From positions 310,406 through 374,405 of the forward strand of contig NZ_BMJM01000002.1 in NCBI RefSeq assembly GCF_014643455.1: a DNA stretch of 64,000 nt, in the 5' to 3' direction. Source of the DNA: Sandarakinorhabdus glacialis (GTDB taxonomy: Bacteria; Pseudomonadota; Alphaproteobacteria; Sphingomonadales; Sphingomonadaceae). Of the stretch, positions 1-10,773 are shown piece after piece (the first letter of the stretch is position 1; each line of letters starts with the position of its first letter). Both the position numbers and the translations under genes were made by a program. Below the pieces are notes generated by a model that saw only the letters and a program-made list of their open reading frames with translations, was not told the DNA's origin and made no database searches.

Positions 1-710
1 ACATTTTCGATCGAGCAGACGATGATGGCGTTGTCCGCGCGGTCGCGAACCACCTCCATCTCATATTCCTTCCATCCGAGGACCGATTCCTCGACCAGGA
101 CTTCGGTGGTCGGGCTGGCATCGAGGCCGGTAGCGACAATGCGCGCGAATTCTTCCTTGTTGTAGGCGATGCCGCCGCCGGTTCCGCCCATCGTGAAGCT
201 GGGCCGGATGATCGTCGGCAACCCGACGAAATCGAGCGCGATCATCGCTTCCTCAAGTGAATGAGCGATCTGGCTACGCGGACTTTCGAGGCCGATCTTG
301 TCCATGGCGTCCCGGAACTTAAGACGGTCCTCGGCCTTGTCGATCGCCTCGGCGTCGGCGCCGATGAGCTCGACATTGTATTTCTTGAGCGTGCCGTCGC
401 GGTGCAGCGCCAGCGCGGTATTGAGCGCGGTCTGGCCGCCCATCGTCGGCAGGATCGCGTCTGGGCGCTCCTTGGCAATGATCTTGGCGACGATCTCGGG
501 AGTGATCGGCTCGATATAGGTCGCGTCCGCCAGGTCGGGATCGGTCATGATCGTCGCCGGGTTCGAATTGACGAGGACGATGCGATAGCCCTCGGCTTTC
601 AACGCCTTGACCGCCTGGGTGCCCGAATAGTCGAATTCGCAGGCCTGGCCGATGATGATGGGGCCGGCGCCGATGATGAGGATCGATGAGAGATCGGTGC
701 GTTTTGGCAT
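1..710 (-). CDS. carB: Carbamoyl-phosphate synthase large subunit, N-terminal part (runs off left edge)
   Basis: The synthetase subunit makes carbamoyl phosphate from bicarbonate, ATP and ammonia supplied by CarA, for arginine and pyrimidine synthesis in the cytoplasm. About 236 codons are in the window. The protein opens [18 protein letters not shown], the standard CarB start. The ATP-grasp glycine-rich stretch [12 protein letters not shown] follows near residue 170. Its ATG shares one base with the stop of the RraB-like gene (TAATG at 712-708), so translation is probably coupled. The frame stays open to base 1. The assignment is secure. Confidence 0.97.
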   Translation of the reverse strand, partial: MPKRTDLSSILIIGAGPIIIGQACEFDYSGTQAVKALKAEGYRIVLVNSNPATIMTDPDLADATYIEPITPEIVAKIIAKERPDAILPTMGGQTALNTALALHRDGTLKKYNVELIGADAEAIDKAEDRLKFRDAMDKIGLESPRSQIAHSLEEAMIALDFVGLPTIIRPSFTMGGTGGGIAYNKEEFARIVATGLDASPTTEVLVEESVLGWKEYEMEVVRDRADNAIIVCSIEN

Positions 711-1072
711 TATGTCGTGGGTCCAGTTTCGGCGGCGCAGCCCCAGCCGTCGAATTCGACGTCGTGGGAGAGCTCGATTTCGAGGGCGCGGGTGATGAGG
801 GCGGTGAGCGCCGGGCGGGTGACGGGGCCGTCGACTTGCAGGTCCGCGGCCCAGTCGCCGTCCTCGAACTCGCCAAAATCGATGAAGCGGAAGCCGAGGC
901 CCTGCGCGTCTTCGGCGACGTTTTCGATAGCGTCCTGCGGACCCTTGAAGTGGACGTCGATCGTCCGCAGCAACTCGGCGATGTCGCCATTAGCTTCGAG
1001 CGCGAGCAGGACCTCCTCATTGGCCTCAAGTTCTTCGATGAGGCGAGCGGGGTTGATGGCAGTAGCTGTCAT
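710..1072 (-). CDS. RraB-like protein (RNase E inhibitor family)
   Basis: A 120-aa acidic cytoplasmic protein. The end of the protein, [11 protein letters not shown], and the acidic body with a [15 protein letters not shown] stretch match the RraB family (regulator of RNase E activity B), whose E. coli member binds RNase E and slows mRNA decay. It lies 4 bases after the insert gene and overlaps the carB start by one base, so it is co-transcribed with pyrimidine and arginine synthesis. No convincing Shine-Dalgarno is visible, which fits translational coupling. The family call comes from remembered motifs. An effect on RNase E in this organism is inferred. Confidence 0.75.
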   Translation of the reverse strand: MTATAINPARLIEELEANEEVLLALEANGDIAELLRTIDVHFKGPQDAIENVAEDAQGLGFRFIDFGEFEDGDWAADLQVDGPVTRPALTALITRALEIELSHDVEFDGWGCAAETGPTT

Positions 1073-1076
1073 CGAA

Positions 1077-1313
1077 CTAGCGAGCGACCGAAAAATGTGC
1101 AGTCCCGCGCAATACCAATTCCTCGAACGCTGCTTTCGTCAATCTCATATTTTGCGAAGGGGCGCCGACATTCACACGCTCTGACGAACCATAGCTATTA
1201 AGCTGCACAAATCGTTCTCCATTGATCTTAAGCAGAACAAGCGATGCTTCTGAGTCATTCTGTTCCCGTTCTTTGTCTTGAACGAGAATGTCAAAGGTGC
1301 GGATCGTAGCCAT
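1077..1313 (-). CDS. Small protein of unknown function inserted in the car operon
   Basis: A 78-aa protein whose ATG overlaps the carA stop (ATGA at 1313-1316 region). The pattern FVQLNSYGSSER..VGAPSQN resembles a group of short alphaproteobacterial proteins (about 80-90 aa) with a Q-x-D/N-x-YGS-x-R...G-x-SQ core that are often mislabelled methionyl-tRNA formyltransferase. No catalytic residues, signal peptide or membrane segment can be seen. A hand count gives 114 G+C in 237 bases (48 percent), far below the flanking genes, which suggests recent acquisition. No function is assigned. Confidence 0.7.
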   Translation of the reverse strand: MATIRTFDILVQDKEREQNDSEASLVLLKINGERFVQLNSYGSSERVNVGAPSQNMRLTKAAFEELVLRGTAHFSVAR

Positions 1314-2473
1314 CACAATCCCTTCACAAATTTTTCGAACAAATAGATGCTGTCCTGCGGCCCGGGGCTGGCCTCGGGGTGATATTGCACCGAAAACGCC
1401 GGCTTGTCGGTCAATTCGAGGCCGGCCAGCGAGCCGTCGAACAGCGAGATATGCGTGGGACGCGCCGTATCGGGCAGGGTCGCGGTCTCGACGGCAAAGC
1501 CGTGGTTCATCGAGGTGATCTCGACACGGCCGTCGGAGAGGCGCTTGACCGGGTGGTTGGCGCCGCGGTGGCCCTGCTGCATCTTGACGGTCTTGGCGCC
1601 GACCGCCAGCCCTAGGAGCTGGTGGCCGAGGCAAATGCCGAACAGCGGGATACCGCCGTTTAGCAGCGCCTGGATGACTGGGACGGCATAGACGCCGGTG
1701 GCGGCGGGGTCGCCGGGGCCGTTCGACAGGAAGATGCCGTCGGGCTTGAGGCTCATGATTTCCTCGTACGACGCCATCGCGGGAACCACGGTGACGCGGG
1801 CGCCGGCGGCGACGAGGTTGCGCAGGATGTTGCGCTTCATGCCGTAGTCGACGGCAACGACGTGCGGCCCGGTCGGGTTGGCTGAATGGACGGCATAGCC
1901 GTTCTGGAGTGTCCACAGGCCGTCGTCCCAGCTGTAGTTCTGGGTGGTCGAGATCACCGAGGCGAGGTCCATGCCCTCGAGGCCAGGCCAGCCGCGGGCC
2001 TGCGAAACCAGGTTCTTGATGTCGAAATCGCCGACGCGGTTGTGCGCGATGACGGCGTTGGGGGCGCCGCCCATGCGGATACGCTTGGTCAGTGCGCGGG
2101 TGTCGACGCCCGAAATGCCGATGCGGCCCCAGGCACGCATCCAGTCGTCGAAATTACGGTCCGAACGGAAATTGGCGGCGGGGGTGATGGCCTCGCGGAC
2201 GACGCAGCCCAGCGCGTGCGGGTTGGGCGATTCGATGTCTTCGATGTTCGACCCGACGTTGCCGATGTGCGGGAAGGTGAAGGTGATGATCTGGCCGGCG
2301 TATGACGGGTCGGATATGACCTCCTGATAGCCGGTCATCGCGGTGTTGAAACAGACTTCGCCGACCGCAACGCCCTCGGCGCCGAAGCCTTGTCCCCAGA
2401 CGACGGAACCATCGGCGAGGACCAGGACGCCGGTCGCGCCTTTTGGTTGGGCAGGCGCAGGCACTGCGGCCAT
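1313..2473 (-). CDS. carA: Carbamoyl-phosphate synthase small (glutaminase) subunit
   Basis: A 386-aa class I glutamine amidotransferase that releases ammonia from glutamine and channels it to CarB. The N-terminal CPSase domain has GEVCFNTAMTGYQE. The C-terminal amidotransferase has the nucleophile elbow FGICLGHQLLG and the His-Glu pair in QYHPEASPGP. I chose the ATG at 2473 (MAAVPAPAQ) because AAGGA lies 9 bases upstream. The open frame continues to 2563, but that end overlaps the promoter and lacks family similarity. It is the first gene of the operon with the insert gene, the RraB-like gene and carB. Confidence 0.97.
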   Translation of the reverse strand: MAAVPAPAQPKGATGVLVLADGSVVWGQGFGAEGVAVGEVCFNTAMTGYQEVISDPSYAGQIITFTFPHIGNVGSNIEDIESPNPHALGCVVREAITPAANFRSDRNFDDWMRAWGRIGISGVDTRALTKRIRMGGAPNAVIAHNRVGDFDIKNLVSQARGWPGLEGMDLASVISTTQNYSWDDGLWTLQNGYAVHSANPTGPHVVAVDYGMKRNILRNLVAAGARVTVVPAMASYEEIMSLKPDGIFLSNGPGDPAATGVYAVPVIQALLNGGIPLFGICLGHQLLGLAVGAKTVKMQQGHRGANHPVKRLSDGRVEITSMNHGFAVETATLPDTARPTHISLFDGSLAGLELTDKPAFSVQYHPEASPGPQDSIYLFEKFVKGL

Positions 2474-2534
2474 TCTTGGTCCTTCGCGGTTGGGCGGTGG
2501 GTCGTATCGTGCGTCTGATGCGCAAACGGCTGGC

Positions 2535-2563
2535 GAATTAGGGGCGGGTTGGGTTCCCGTCAA
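2535..2563 (-). promoter_or_regulatory. Candidate sigma70 promoter of the carA operon
   Basis: On the minus strand TTGACG (2563-2558) is followed by a 17-base spacer and TAATTC (2540-2535), about 60 bases ahead of the carA ATG. It lies in the 149-base divergent gap with the yqeY-like gene. I see no clear PyrR- or ArgR-type site. Confidence 0.6.
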
Positions 2564-2622
2564 TCTATTCTTTATTGCGTCGAAGGGCTAGACTCGGCCC
2601 TGTCGAACTCCAGGGAATTACA

Positions 2623-3078
2623 ATGATCCGCGACGATATCAAGACTGCAACGATTACCTCGATGAAGGCCGGCGATTCGGTGCGTACGGGCACGCTGCGG
2701 CTGATCTCATCGGCGTTGAAGAATCGGGACATCGAGTTGCGCACCGGGACACCGCCGGCCGACGATGATGTGCTGGTGGCGGAAGTCCTGTCGAAGATGG
2801 CCAAGCAGCGCCGGGAATCGATCGAGATGTTCGTTGCGGGCAATCGGCCCGAGCTGGCGGATATCGAGCGCGCCGAGCTGGGGGTGATCGAAGGGTTCAT
2901 GCCGGCGCAAATGTCGGCTGGGGAAGCCCAGGCAGCGATCAGGGGGATCGTCGAGGAGCTGGGGGCGACGTCCTTGAAGGACATGGGGCGGGTGATGGCG
3001 GCAGTGAAGGAGCGGTTTGCCGGGCAGATCGACATGGGCAGCGCAGGGGCAATGGTCAAGGTCGCCCTGGCGGTCTGA
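2623..3078 (+). CDS. GatB/YqeY domain protein
   Basis: A 151-aa cytoplasmic protein. It has the YqeY layout: an N-terminal helical part (MIRDDIKTATITSMKAGDS), the phrase RTGTLRLISSALKNRDIE, and the C-terminal GatB-tail-like domain with LGATSLKDMGRVMAAVKERFAGQIDMG. The family is related to the tRNA-binding tail of GatB and may act in tRNA-dependent amidation, but its role is not settled. The ATG at 2623 has AGGGAA 8 bases upstream. It stands directly before dnaG-rpoD, where related bacteria often carry it. Confidence 0.92.
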   Translation: MIRDDIKTATITSMKAGDSVRTGTLRLISSALKNRDIELRTGTPPADDDVLVAEVLSKMAKQRRESIEMFVAGNRPELADIERAELGVIEGFMPAQMSAGEAQAAIRGIVEELGATSLKDMGRVMAAVKERFAGQIDMGSAGAMVKVALAV

Positions 3079-3285
3079 TGCCATTGTAATCAAACGGCTT
3101 TTTTTGGGCCAGGACGGTTCATCCGAATCGTTAACATTTTCCGCTTTTTCCGCTTTCGCCCGGTTTTGCCGGTGCAGTGTTAGGCGGGATGCACGGGTCT
3201 CGAAGGGCTGCTCTCCTTTTGGCAGAATTGCGACGTGTAGGACAGCAATGGCCAATGCCGGCGCTGCGCGATAGGAAGGCCGGCC

Positions 3286-5124
3286 ATGAGTTTGCCCCCG
3301 GCCTTTCTCGACGAATTGCGCGCCCGGGTGCCCCTCGCCCCGGTCGTCGGTCGGCGCGTAAAGCTTACGCGGGCGGGGCGCGAGTGGAAGGGCTGTTGCC
3401 CGTTCCACAACGAGAAGACGCCCAGCTTTTACGTCAACGACGACAAGGGCTTCTACCATTGCTTCGGCTGCGGCGCCCACGGCGACGTCATCAAGTTCCT
3501 GACCGAGCAGGAGGGGCTGGGCTTCATCGACGCCGTCAAGCAACTTGCCTCGCAAGCCGGCATGGAAGTGCCCAGCGAGACCCCTGAGGCACGGGCCCGG
3601 GCCGAAGTTGCCGACACGCTGCAATCGCTCGCCGGTCGCGCGGCGGACTGGTTTACAGCCCAGCTCAAGTCTCCGGCCGGAGCCGCAGCGCGTGACTATC
3701 TGGAACGCCGCGGCGTCTCGGCCAAGATGGTCAAGGATTTCGCCATCGGCTTCGCACCCGACGGCAAGACCAGCCTCAAGACGGCGCTCAAGGACGCCGG
3801 TGAGGACCGCCTTGTCGAAGCCGGGCTTCTGGGGCGCAGCGACAACGGCGAGACCTACGACCGTTTCCGCGGGCGGCTGATGTTCCCGATCCGCGATCGC
3901 CGCGGGCGGGTCGTCGGCTTCGGCGGCCGGGCGCTCGGCGACGTGCAGCCCAAATATCTCAACTCCGCCGATGGGCCTTTGTTCGACAAGGGGCGCCTGC
4001 TCTACAATCTCGATCGCGCCGGGCCGACCGCGCACAAATCCGGGCGGCTGGTCGTCGTCGAAGGCTATATGGACGTCATCGGCGTCGCGCAGGCCGGCAT
4101 CGCCGAGCTGGTGGCGCCGCTCGGCACGGCGATGACCGAGGCGCAGCTGGCACTGGCGTGGCGGCAGGTCGACGAGCCGATCCTGTGCTTTGATGGTGAC
4201 GGTGCCGGGCAAAAGGCGGCGCTGCGCGCGTGTTTGCGCGCGCTGCCGCTGCTCGCCCCGGCAAAATCGCTGCGTATCGCGACATTGCCGCACGGCGAGG
4301 ACCCCGACGATCTCGTCAAGCGCGGCGGTGCGACGGCGTTCGAGGCGGTGCTGGCAGGCGCCCTGCCCCTCATCGAATATCTGTGGCGCAGCGAGACCGA
4401 AGGCATCGACACCGCCACCCCCGAGCGCCGGGCCGCCGTGCGACAGCGGCTTAGAGCGCATTCCGACGCCATCGCCGAGCCGTCGGTGCGGGCACTGTAC
4501 GCGGCGGACTTTTCGGCGCGCTTCGATGCCCTTTACTTAGCGCGGCCCGAGCGCGTGCGAAAGCCGTTCGTGCCCGGCCAGAAGTTCGTTGCACCCAAGG
4601 CTGGGGCGTCGGCGGCGCTGCGGGCGTGGGGCGGCATCGCGCAATCTGGCAGCGGTGAGGTTACCGCGATCCTGGCGGGTTTGCTGGTCCGTCCGGCGCT
4701 CGCCGACCGCTACGGCGAGACGCTGGCAGCGCTGCCGCTCGCCGATCCGCGGCAAGCGGCATTGCGCGACGCGATCCTGTCGGCGCTGGCCATGGCGCCG
4801 GACCTTGAAAGTGCCGACCTCGCACATGATCTAGGGATTCGCGGCGTCGGCGAATTGGCGTCGGCCGCCGTCAACAGCAATCGATTGCGATTTTCGTTTA
4901 CCCGTGCCGAAACGCCGGCCGATGTTGCGGCTCGCGATTTCGGGATGCTCATCGATACGATCGCGGCGCGCACACGCATCGAGATCGAACTGGCGGCGGC
5001 AACGGCGCGGTTTCGAGGCAGCATGGATGACCGCGACTTTTCACGCCAGCAAGCGTTGCTGGCAGAACGGGTTGAGGTCGATTCGGCGATGATGCGACTG
5101 GCGGAATCGCTGCGCGGCGACTAA
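3286..5124 (+). CDS. dnaG: DNA primase
   Basis: A 612-aa primase that lays RNA primers at the replication fork. The N-terminal CHC2 zinc finger has C38-P-F-H41 and C59-F-G-C62. The Toprim domain starts near residue 255 with VVVEGYMDVIG and has the acidic DGDGAGQKAA near residue 302. The C-terminal helicase-binding region is less conserved. ATG 3286 has AGGAAG upstream. A 207-base gap separates it from yqeY. I see no sure promoter there, only pyrimidine-rich repeats (TTTTCCGC, TTTTTCCGC). The stop lies 69 bases before rpoD, the classical primase-sigma70 pairing. Confidence 0.98.
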   Translation: MSLPPAFLDELRARVPLAPVVGRRVKLTRAGREWKGCCPFHNEKTPSFYVNDDKGFYHCFGCGAHGDVIKFLTEQEGLGFIDAVKQLASQAGMEVPSETPEARARAEVADTLQSLAGRAADWFTAQLKSPAGAAARDYLERRGVSAKMVKDFAIGFAPDGKTSLKTALKDAGEDRLVEAGLLGRSDNGETYDRFRGRLMFPIRDRRGRVVGFGGRALGDVQPKYLNSADGPLFDKGRLLYNLDRAGPTAHKSGRLVVVEGYMDVIGVAQAGIAELVAPLGTAMTEAQLALAWRQVDEPILCFDGDGAGQKAALRACLRALPLLAPAKSLRIATLPHGEDPDDLVKRGGATAFEAVLAGALPLIEYLWRSETEGIDTATPERRAAVRQRLRAHSDAIAEPSVRALYAADFSARFDALYLARPERVRKPFVPGQKFVAPKAGASAALRAWGGIAQSGSGEVTAILAGLLVRPALADRYGETLAALPLADPRQAALRDAILSALAMAPDLESADLAHDLGIRGVGELASAAVNSNRLRFSFTRAETPADVAARDFGMLIDTIAARTRIEIELAAATARFRGSMDDRDFSRQQALLAERVEVDSAMMRLAESLRGD

Positions 5125-5193
5125 GGCGATATGATTCGCCCGAGCGTTGCCTAATTGATCTGGGCGGCAGCCTGGACGGACAAGGGATTAAAG

Positions 5194-7251
<2,058 letters not shown>

Positions 7252-7272
7252 GGTTTGCCGCTGTTGCCCGAA

Positions 7273-7302
7273 CGCCACCGGTGGCGACGTAATTCCGTCG
7301 CC
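7273..7302 (+). terminator. Overlapping alternative hairpins after rpoD
   Basis: CGCCACCGGTGGCG (7273-7286) is a perfect 14-base palindrome. Its right arm also starts a second hairpin, GGCGACG-TAATTC-CGTCGCC (7283-7302), so the two cannot form together. There is no T-run, so an intrinsic terminator is doubtful. It may be an RNA 3' end stabiliser. Confidence 0.4.
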
Positions 7303-7350
7303 GCCGAAGCGTCACTTGTGACCAATGACGCCGCGCGGTAAACCGCGCGA

Positions 7351-8028
7351 ATGGCAGTTCCTTACCTCGTGCTGATGACTTCGGCGATGCTCCTGGCGGT
7401 GACCACGACGGCTATGGACCCTGTACGCAACCGGATCGTTGCCGACGCCGGCGCCATGACCCCGGCATCGCTGGCGTTCGACCGGACGACGAAATCGGTA
7501 CGGACCGGCGGTGGGACTACGACCAACACGCTCAAGGTCGAGCGCTGGGACGGGCATAAATGGGCGCTGGTCTCGATTAACGGCCGCAACCCCACCGGCG
7601 GCGAGCGCGCCGAGGCCGAGAAGCTTGCCGCGGCAAGCCCGGTACCCGGCTATCACCGGCTGGCCGCGCTGCTCGCCACCGCGACAGAATCGGTCACCGA
7701 CTCGCAGGGGCGCACCGTGATCAAGATCCCGGTATTGCCGGCCGGCACCGTCCGCACCGACTCATCCGACATTTCCGGTCATCTCAAGGCCGAGGTCGTC
7801 CTCTCGAGCCGGGATGACAAACCTTGGGCCGAACGCGTCAAGGTGACGGCGCGCGAACCGTTCAAGATGAACATGCTGATCAAGGTGCTCAGTTTCGAAC
7901 AGGTCAGCGAATACAAGCTCGACGCCGACGGCAGGCCTCGGCTCGATCGCCAGATCGCCGATTCGGCCGGCACGATGTTCGGTTTTCCGGGCGGCGAAAA
8001 GAGCGAGATCACTTACGCCTATCGCTAG
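7351..8028 (+). CDS. Secreted protein of unknown function
   Basis: A 225-aa protein with a hydrophobic N-terminus (MAVPYLVLMTSAMLLAVTTTA) that looks like a signal peptide, followed by a polar, beta-strand-rich body. I recognise no domain. The stretch LKAEVVLSSRDDKPWAERVKVTAREPFKM suggests a periplasmic or envelope protein. ATG 7351 is preceded by a GC-rich inverted repeat (GCGCGGT-AA-ACCGCGC, 7333-7348) and has no Shine-Dalgarno, so the start is uncertain; ATG 7375 is an alternative. It lies between rpoD and the MoxR ATPase. No link to either is shown. Confidence 0.7.
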   Translation: MAVPYLVLMTSAMLLAVTTTAMDPVRNRIVADAGAMTPASLAFDRTTKSVRTGGGTTTNTLKVERWDGHKWALVSINGRNPTGGERAEAEKLAAASPVPGYHRLAALLATATESVTDSQGRTVIKIPVLPAGTVRTDSSDISGHLKAEVVLSSRDDKPWAERVKVTAREPFKMNMLIKVLSFEQVSEYKLDADGRPRLDRQIADSAGTMFGFPGGEKSEITYAYR

Positions 8029-8085
8029 TTGCCCGCACGCTGCCGCGCCTCTAGCGTCAGCCGATCTCACGCGAAAAGGCTCTCC

Positions 8086-8940
<855 letters not shown>

Positions 8941-8957
8941 TCCTGGAGCGAATCTTC

Positions 8958-9022
8958 ATGCTGAACTCGTTTCAGCATCCATCGTGCCCCACGCCAGCAT
9001 CAGCCGGCCGCTCGATGGATGC
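8958..9022. repeat. Palindromic intergenic repeat (GCTGAA family), copy 1
   Basis: ATGCTGAA-CTCGT-TTCAGCAT (8958-8978) is a perfect 8-base stem. It is followed by a second, wider inverted repeat, GCATCCATCG (8975-8984) with CGATGGATGC (9013-9022). The first 21 bases are identical to 42499-42519. It lies between convergent genes and could act as a transcription end or repeat-protein site. Confidence 0.8.
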
Positions 9023-9042
9023 CGGAACGAGCGCTTGCGCCC

Positions 9043-9756
9043 CTAGCGCAGCAACAGCCCGCCATCGATCGCGAGCGACTGCCCGGTGATGTAGCTGGCG
9101 GCCGGCGAGGCCAGGAACAGGATGGCGTCGGCGATCTCCGAAGGCTCACCCCAGCGGCGCATCGGAATGGCCTTGAGCAGGCGCTTCTCGCGATCGGCGT
9201 CGACCCGCATCCGTGCCGTCATGCGGGTGGCGATGAAGCCCGGCGCGACGAGGTTGACGCGGACGCCATCGGTTGCCCATTTGTCGCCCAGCGCGCGCGT
9301 CAGGCCCAGCAAGCCGGCCTTCGACGCCGTGTAGGCTGGGCCTTCCTTGATCGCGAGGAACGACGCCAGGCTGCCGATATTGACGATGCTCCCCTGCCCC
9401 GCCTTCAACCACGGGAACAGCCGCACGCTCAGGTCCATGACGGCATTGAGGTTAAGGTCGACCGTCGCCTCGAACTGGTCCTGGTCATATTCGTTGGCGC
9501 CGCCCGATCCTGCATTGTTGACCAGGATATCGAGCTTGTCGAACCTTGCCGCGAGCTCGGCCCGCGCTGCCGGCACAGCCAGGTTGGACTGGAAATAGGC
9601 GACGCCGGGCAAGGGCTGGTCATAATCCTCGAAACGGCCGCGCGTACCGGTAACGGCAACATGCGCGCCAAGCGCCTGCAGGGCCGCCGCCGTTGCATGG
9701 CCGATCCCCTGGCTGCCACCGGTGACCAGTGCGGTCTTGCCCGATGCCCAGCTCAT
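9043..9756 (-). CDS. Short-chain dehydrogenase/reductase (SDR)
   Basis: A 237-aa classical SDR that should use NAD(P)(H) on a carbonyl or alcohol; the substrate is unknown. The Rossmann motif is TGGSQGIG at residues 12-19, NNAG at 80-83, and the catalytic set is Ser129, Tyr142 and Lys146 (YTASK). The C-terminal phrase PSEIADAILFLASPAASYITGQSLAIDGG is typical. The ATG at 9756 overlaps the TGA of a 28-codon upstream reading frame (ATGA). The gene is inserted, on the opposite strand, between the MoxR and VWA genes. Confidence 0.93.
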   Translation of the reverse strand: MSWASGKTALVTGGSQGIGHATAAALQALGAHVAVTGTRGRFEDYDQPLPGVAYFQSNLAVPAARAELAARFDKLDILVNNAGSGGANEYDQDQFEATVDLNLNAVMDLSVRLFPWLKAGQGSIVNIGSLASFLAIKEGPAYTASKAGLLGLTRALGDKWATDGVRVNLVAPGFIATRMTARMRVDADREKRLLKAIPMRRWGEPSEIADAILFLASPAASYITGQSLAIDGGLLLR

Positions 9757-9839
9757 GCGCCTGTCCCCGCAAGGCCGGTTCCGGTGCCGGTTGTCTCTGC
9801 CAAAAGCGCGGTCGTGCCGCTGAAATCGAACCTGTCCAA
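9753..9839 (-). CDS. Short upstream reading frame coupled to the SDR gene
   Basis: A 28-aa frame starting at TTG 9839, behind a full AGGAGG at good spacing, and ending in ATGA with the SDR start. Its beginning, MDRFDFSGTTALL, resembles the N-terminus of SDR proteins, and the following TGTGTGLAGTG mimics a glycine-rich Rossmann loop. It may be the remnant of a second SDR copy, or a coupling peptide. No homology search was possible. Confidence 0.4.
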   Translation of the reverse strand: MDRFDFSGTTALLAETTGTGTGLAGTGA

Positions 9840-9942
9840 GCCATCCTCCTGCATTCTCAGGAAGTGATGACCATGGCATCGGCCGGCGGCAAGGTGGCGG
9901 TTATGACAGGCGTCGTATCGCGGTGCTGGTATCCGGACAGGC

Positions 9943-9970
9943 AAAAGGGGCGCAGCTTTCGCCGCGCCCC
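9943..9970 (-). terminator. Intrinsic terminator of the PEP-CTERM gene
   Basis: GGGGCGC (9947-9953) pairs with GCGCCCC (9964-9970) around a 10-base loop. On the minus strand the hairpin is followed by TTTT (9946-9943). It sits 17 bases after the stop of the PEP-CTERM gene. Confidence 0.8.
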
Positions 9971-9987
9971 CGCCATGCCGGCAAAGT

Positions 9988-10596
9988 TCAGGCGGTGATG
10001 GCCCGAACGCCGCGGCGACGGACCGAATAGCCGATCAGCCCGAAACCGACCATGAGCATCGCCCAGGTCGCAGGTTCCGGAACGGCACTCACGCGAACAA
10101 TGAAATCATCATGATTGTCGTCGGCATTATTGATGAAATCATCGAGGCCGATATAGAGGACGTTGCTGCTGTAGCTCTGGATGCCGCGCGGCGTGAAGAC
10201 GCCGAAGCCGTCGCTGCCCGGCGACACGCTACCGCCATTGAAGCCGACGCCGGTCAGCACGCCCGCCAGGAAGTTACCGGACCCGATCAGCTCCGGACCC
10301 CATGTGGACTTGTTGTATTCCGCGAACGCCGGGAGGCTGCCGAACTGGAACGAATTGACGTTTCCACTTTCGCTGCCCATGTAATCGAAGCGCAGCCGGC
10401 GGTCGGAATTCAATGTGATGACAGTTCCGCTGGTACGATACCGGTACAGCCCAAGATTACCCAGGTCGCGGGCGAAATCGTTGCTCTCTCGAATGACGAA
10501 TTCGGTCCCGGGAGAGACCGTAAATGCCGCTGCGAAAACCGGCGTCGTCGCCAGCAATACCGCAGTCAATGCGGCGCCGATAAATTCCTTGCGCAT
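9988..10596 (-). CDS. PEP-CTERM sorting-domain protein
   Basis: A 202-aa exported protein. It has a signal peptide (MRKEFIGAALTAVLLATTPVFA), a polar middle rich in G, S, N and D, and a C-terminal sorting tail: VPEPATWAMLM, a hydrophobic helix and the basic end RRRGVRA. This is the PEPxxWA subclass common in sphingomonads. Exosortase cuts at such tails, and the proteins are often linked to exopolysaccharide. No exosortase gene is in the window. The start has AGGAAGG 7 bases upstream. An intrinsic terminator follows at 9943-9970. Confidence 0.92.
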   Translation of the reverse strand: MRKEFIGAALTAVLLATTPVFAAAFTVSPGTEFVIRESNDFARDLGNLGLYRYRTSGTVITLNSDRRLRFDYMGSESGNVNSFQFGSLPAFAEYNKSTWGPELIGSGNFLAGVLTGVGFNGGSVSPGSDGFGVFTPRGIQSYSSNVLYIGLDDFINNADDNHDDFIVRVSAVPEPATWAMLMVGFGLIGYSVRRRGVRAITA

Positions 10597-10773
10597 GGAT
10601 AGCCCTTCCTGTTCGGACGGCGTTATGCCGCAACATCAGGATGCCGATTTCTTGATCCAAAGTTAATGAAGCATCGGGAGTAGAGGCTGGCTATTCCGAA
10701 CAGACAAAAACGTCAGGTCGCCGGGGTACCGAGAACACTGGCGGCGCCGCCGCCGCTGGGGTAGCTTCAAGCC

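Noticed and set aside
2623-3078. Rename of the YqeY-like gene to gatB
   Set aside because: It has only the C-terminal GatB-tail-like domain and no amidotransferase core.
7333-7348. GCGCGGT-AA-ACCGCGC as rpoD terminator
   Set aside because: No T-run follows and it directly abuts the next ATG. It was kept only as a note on the uncertain start there.
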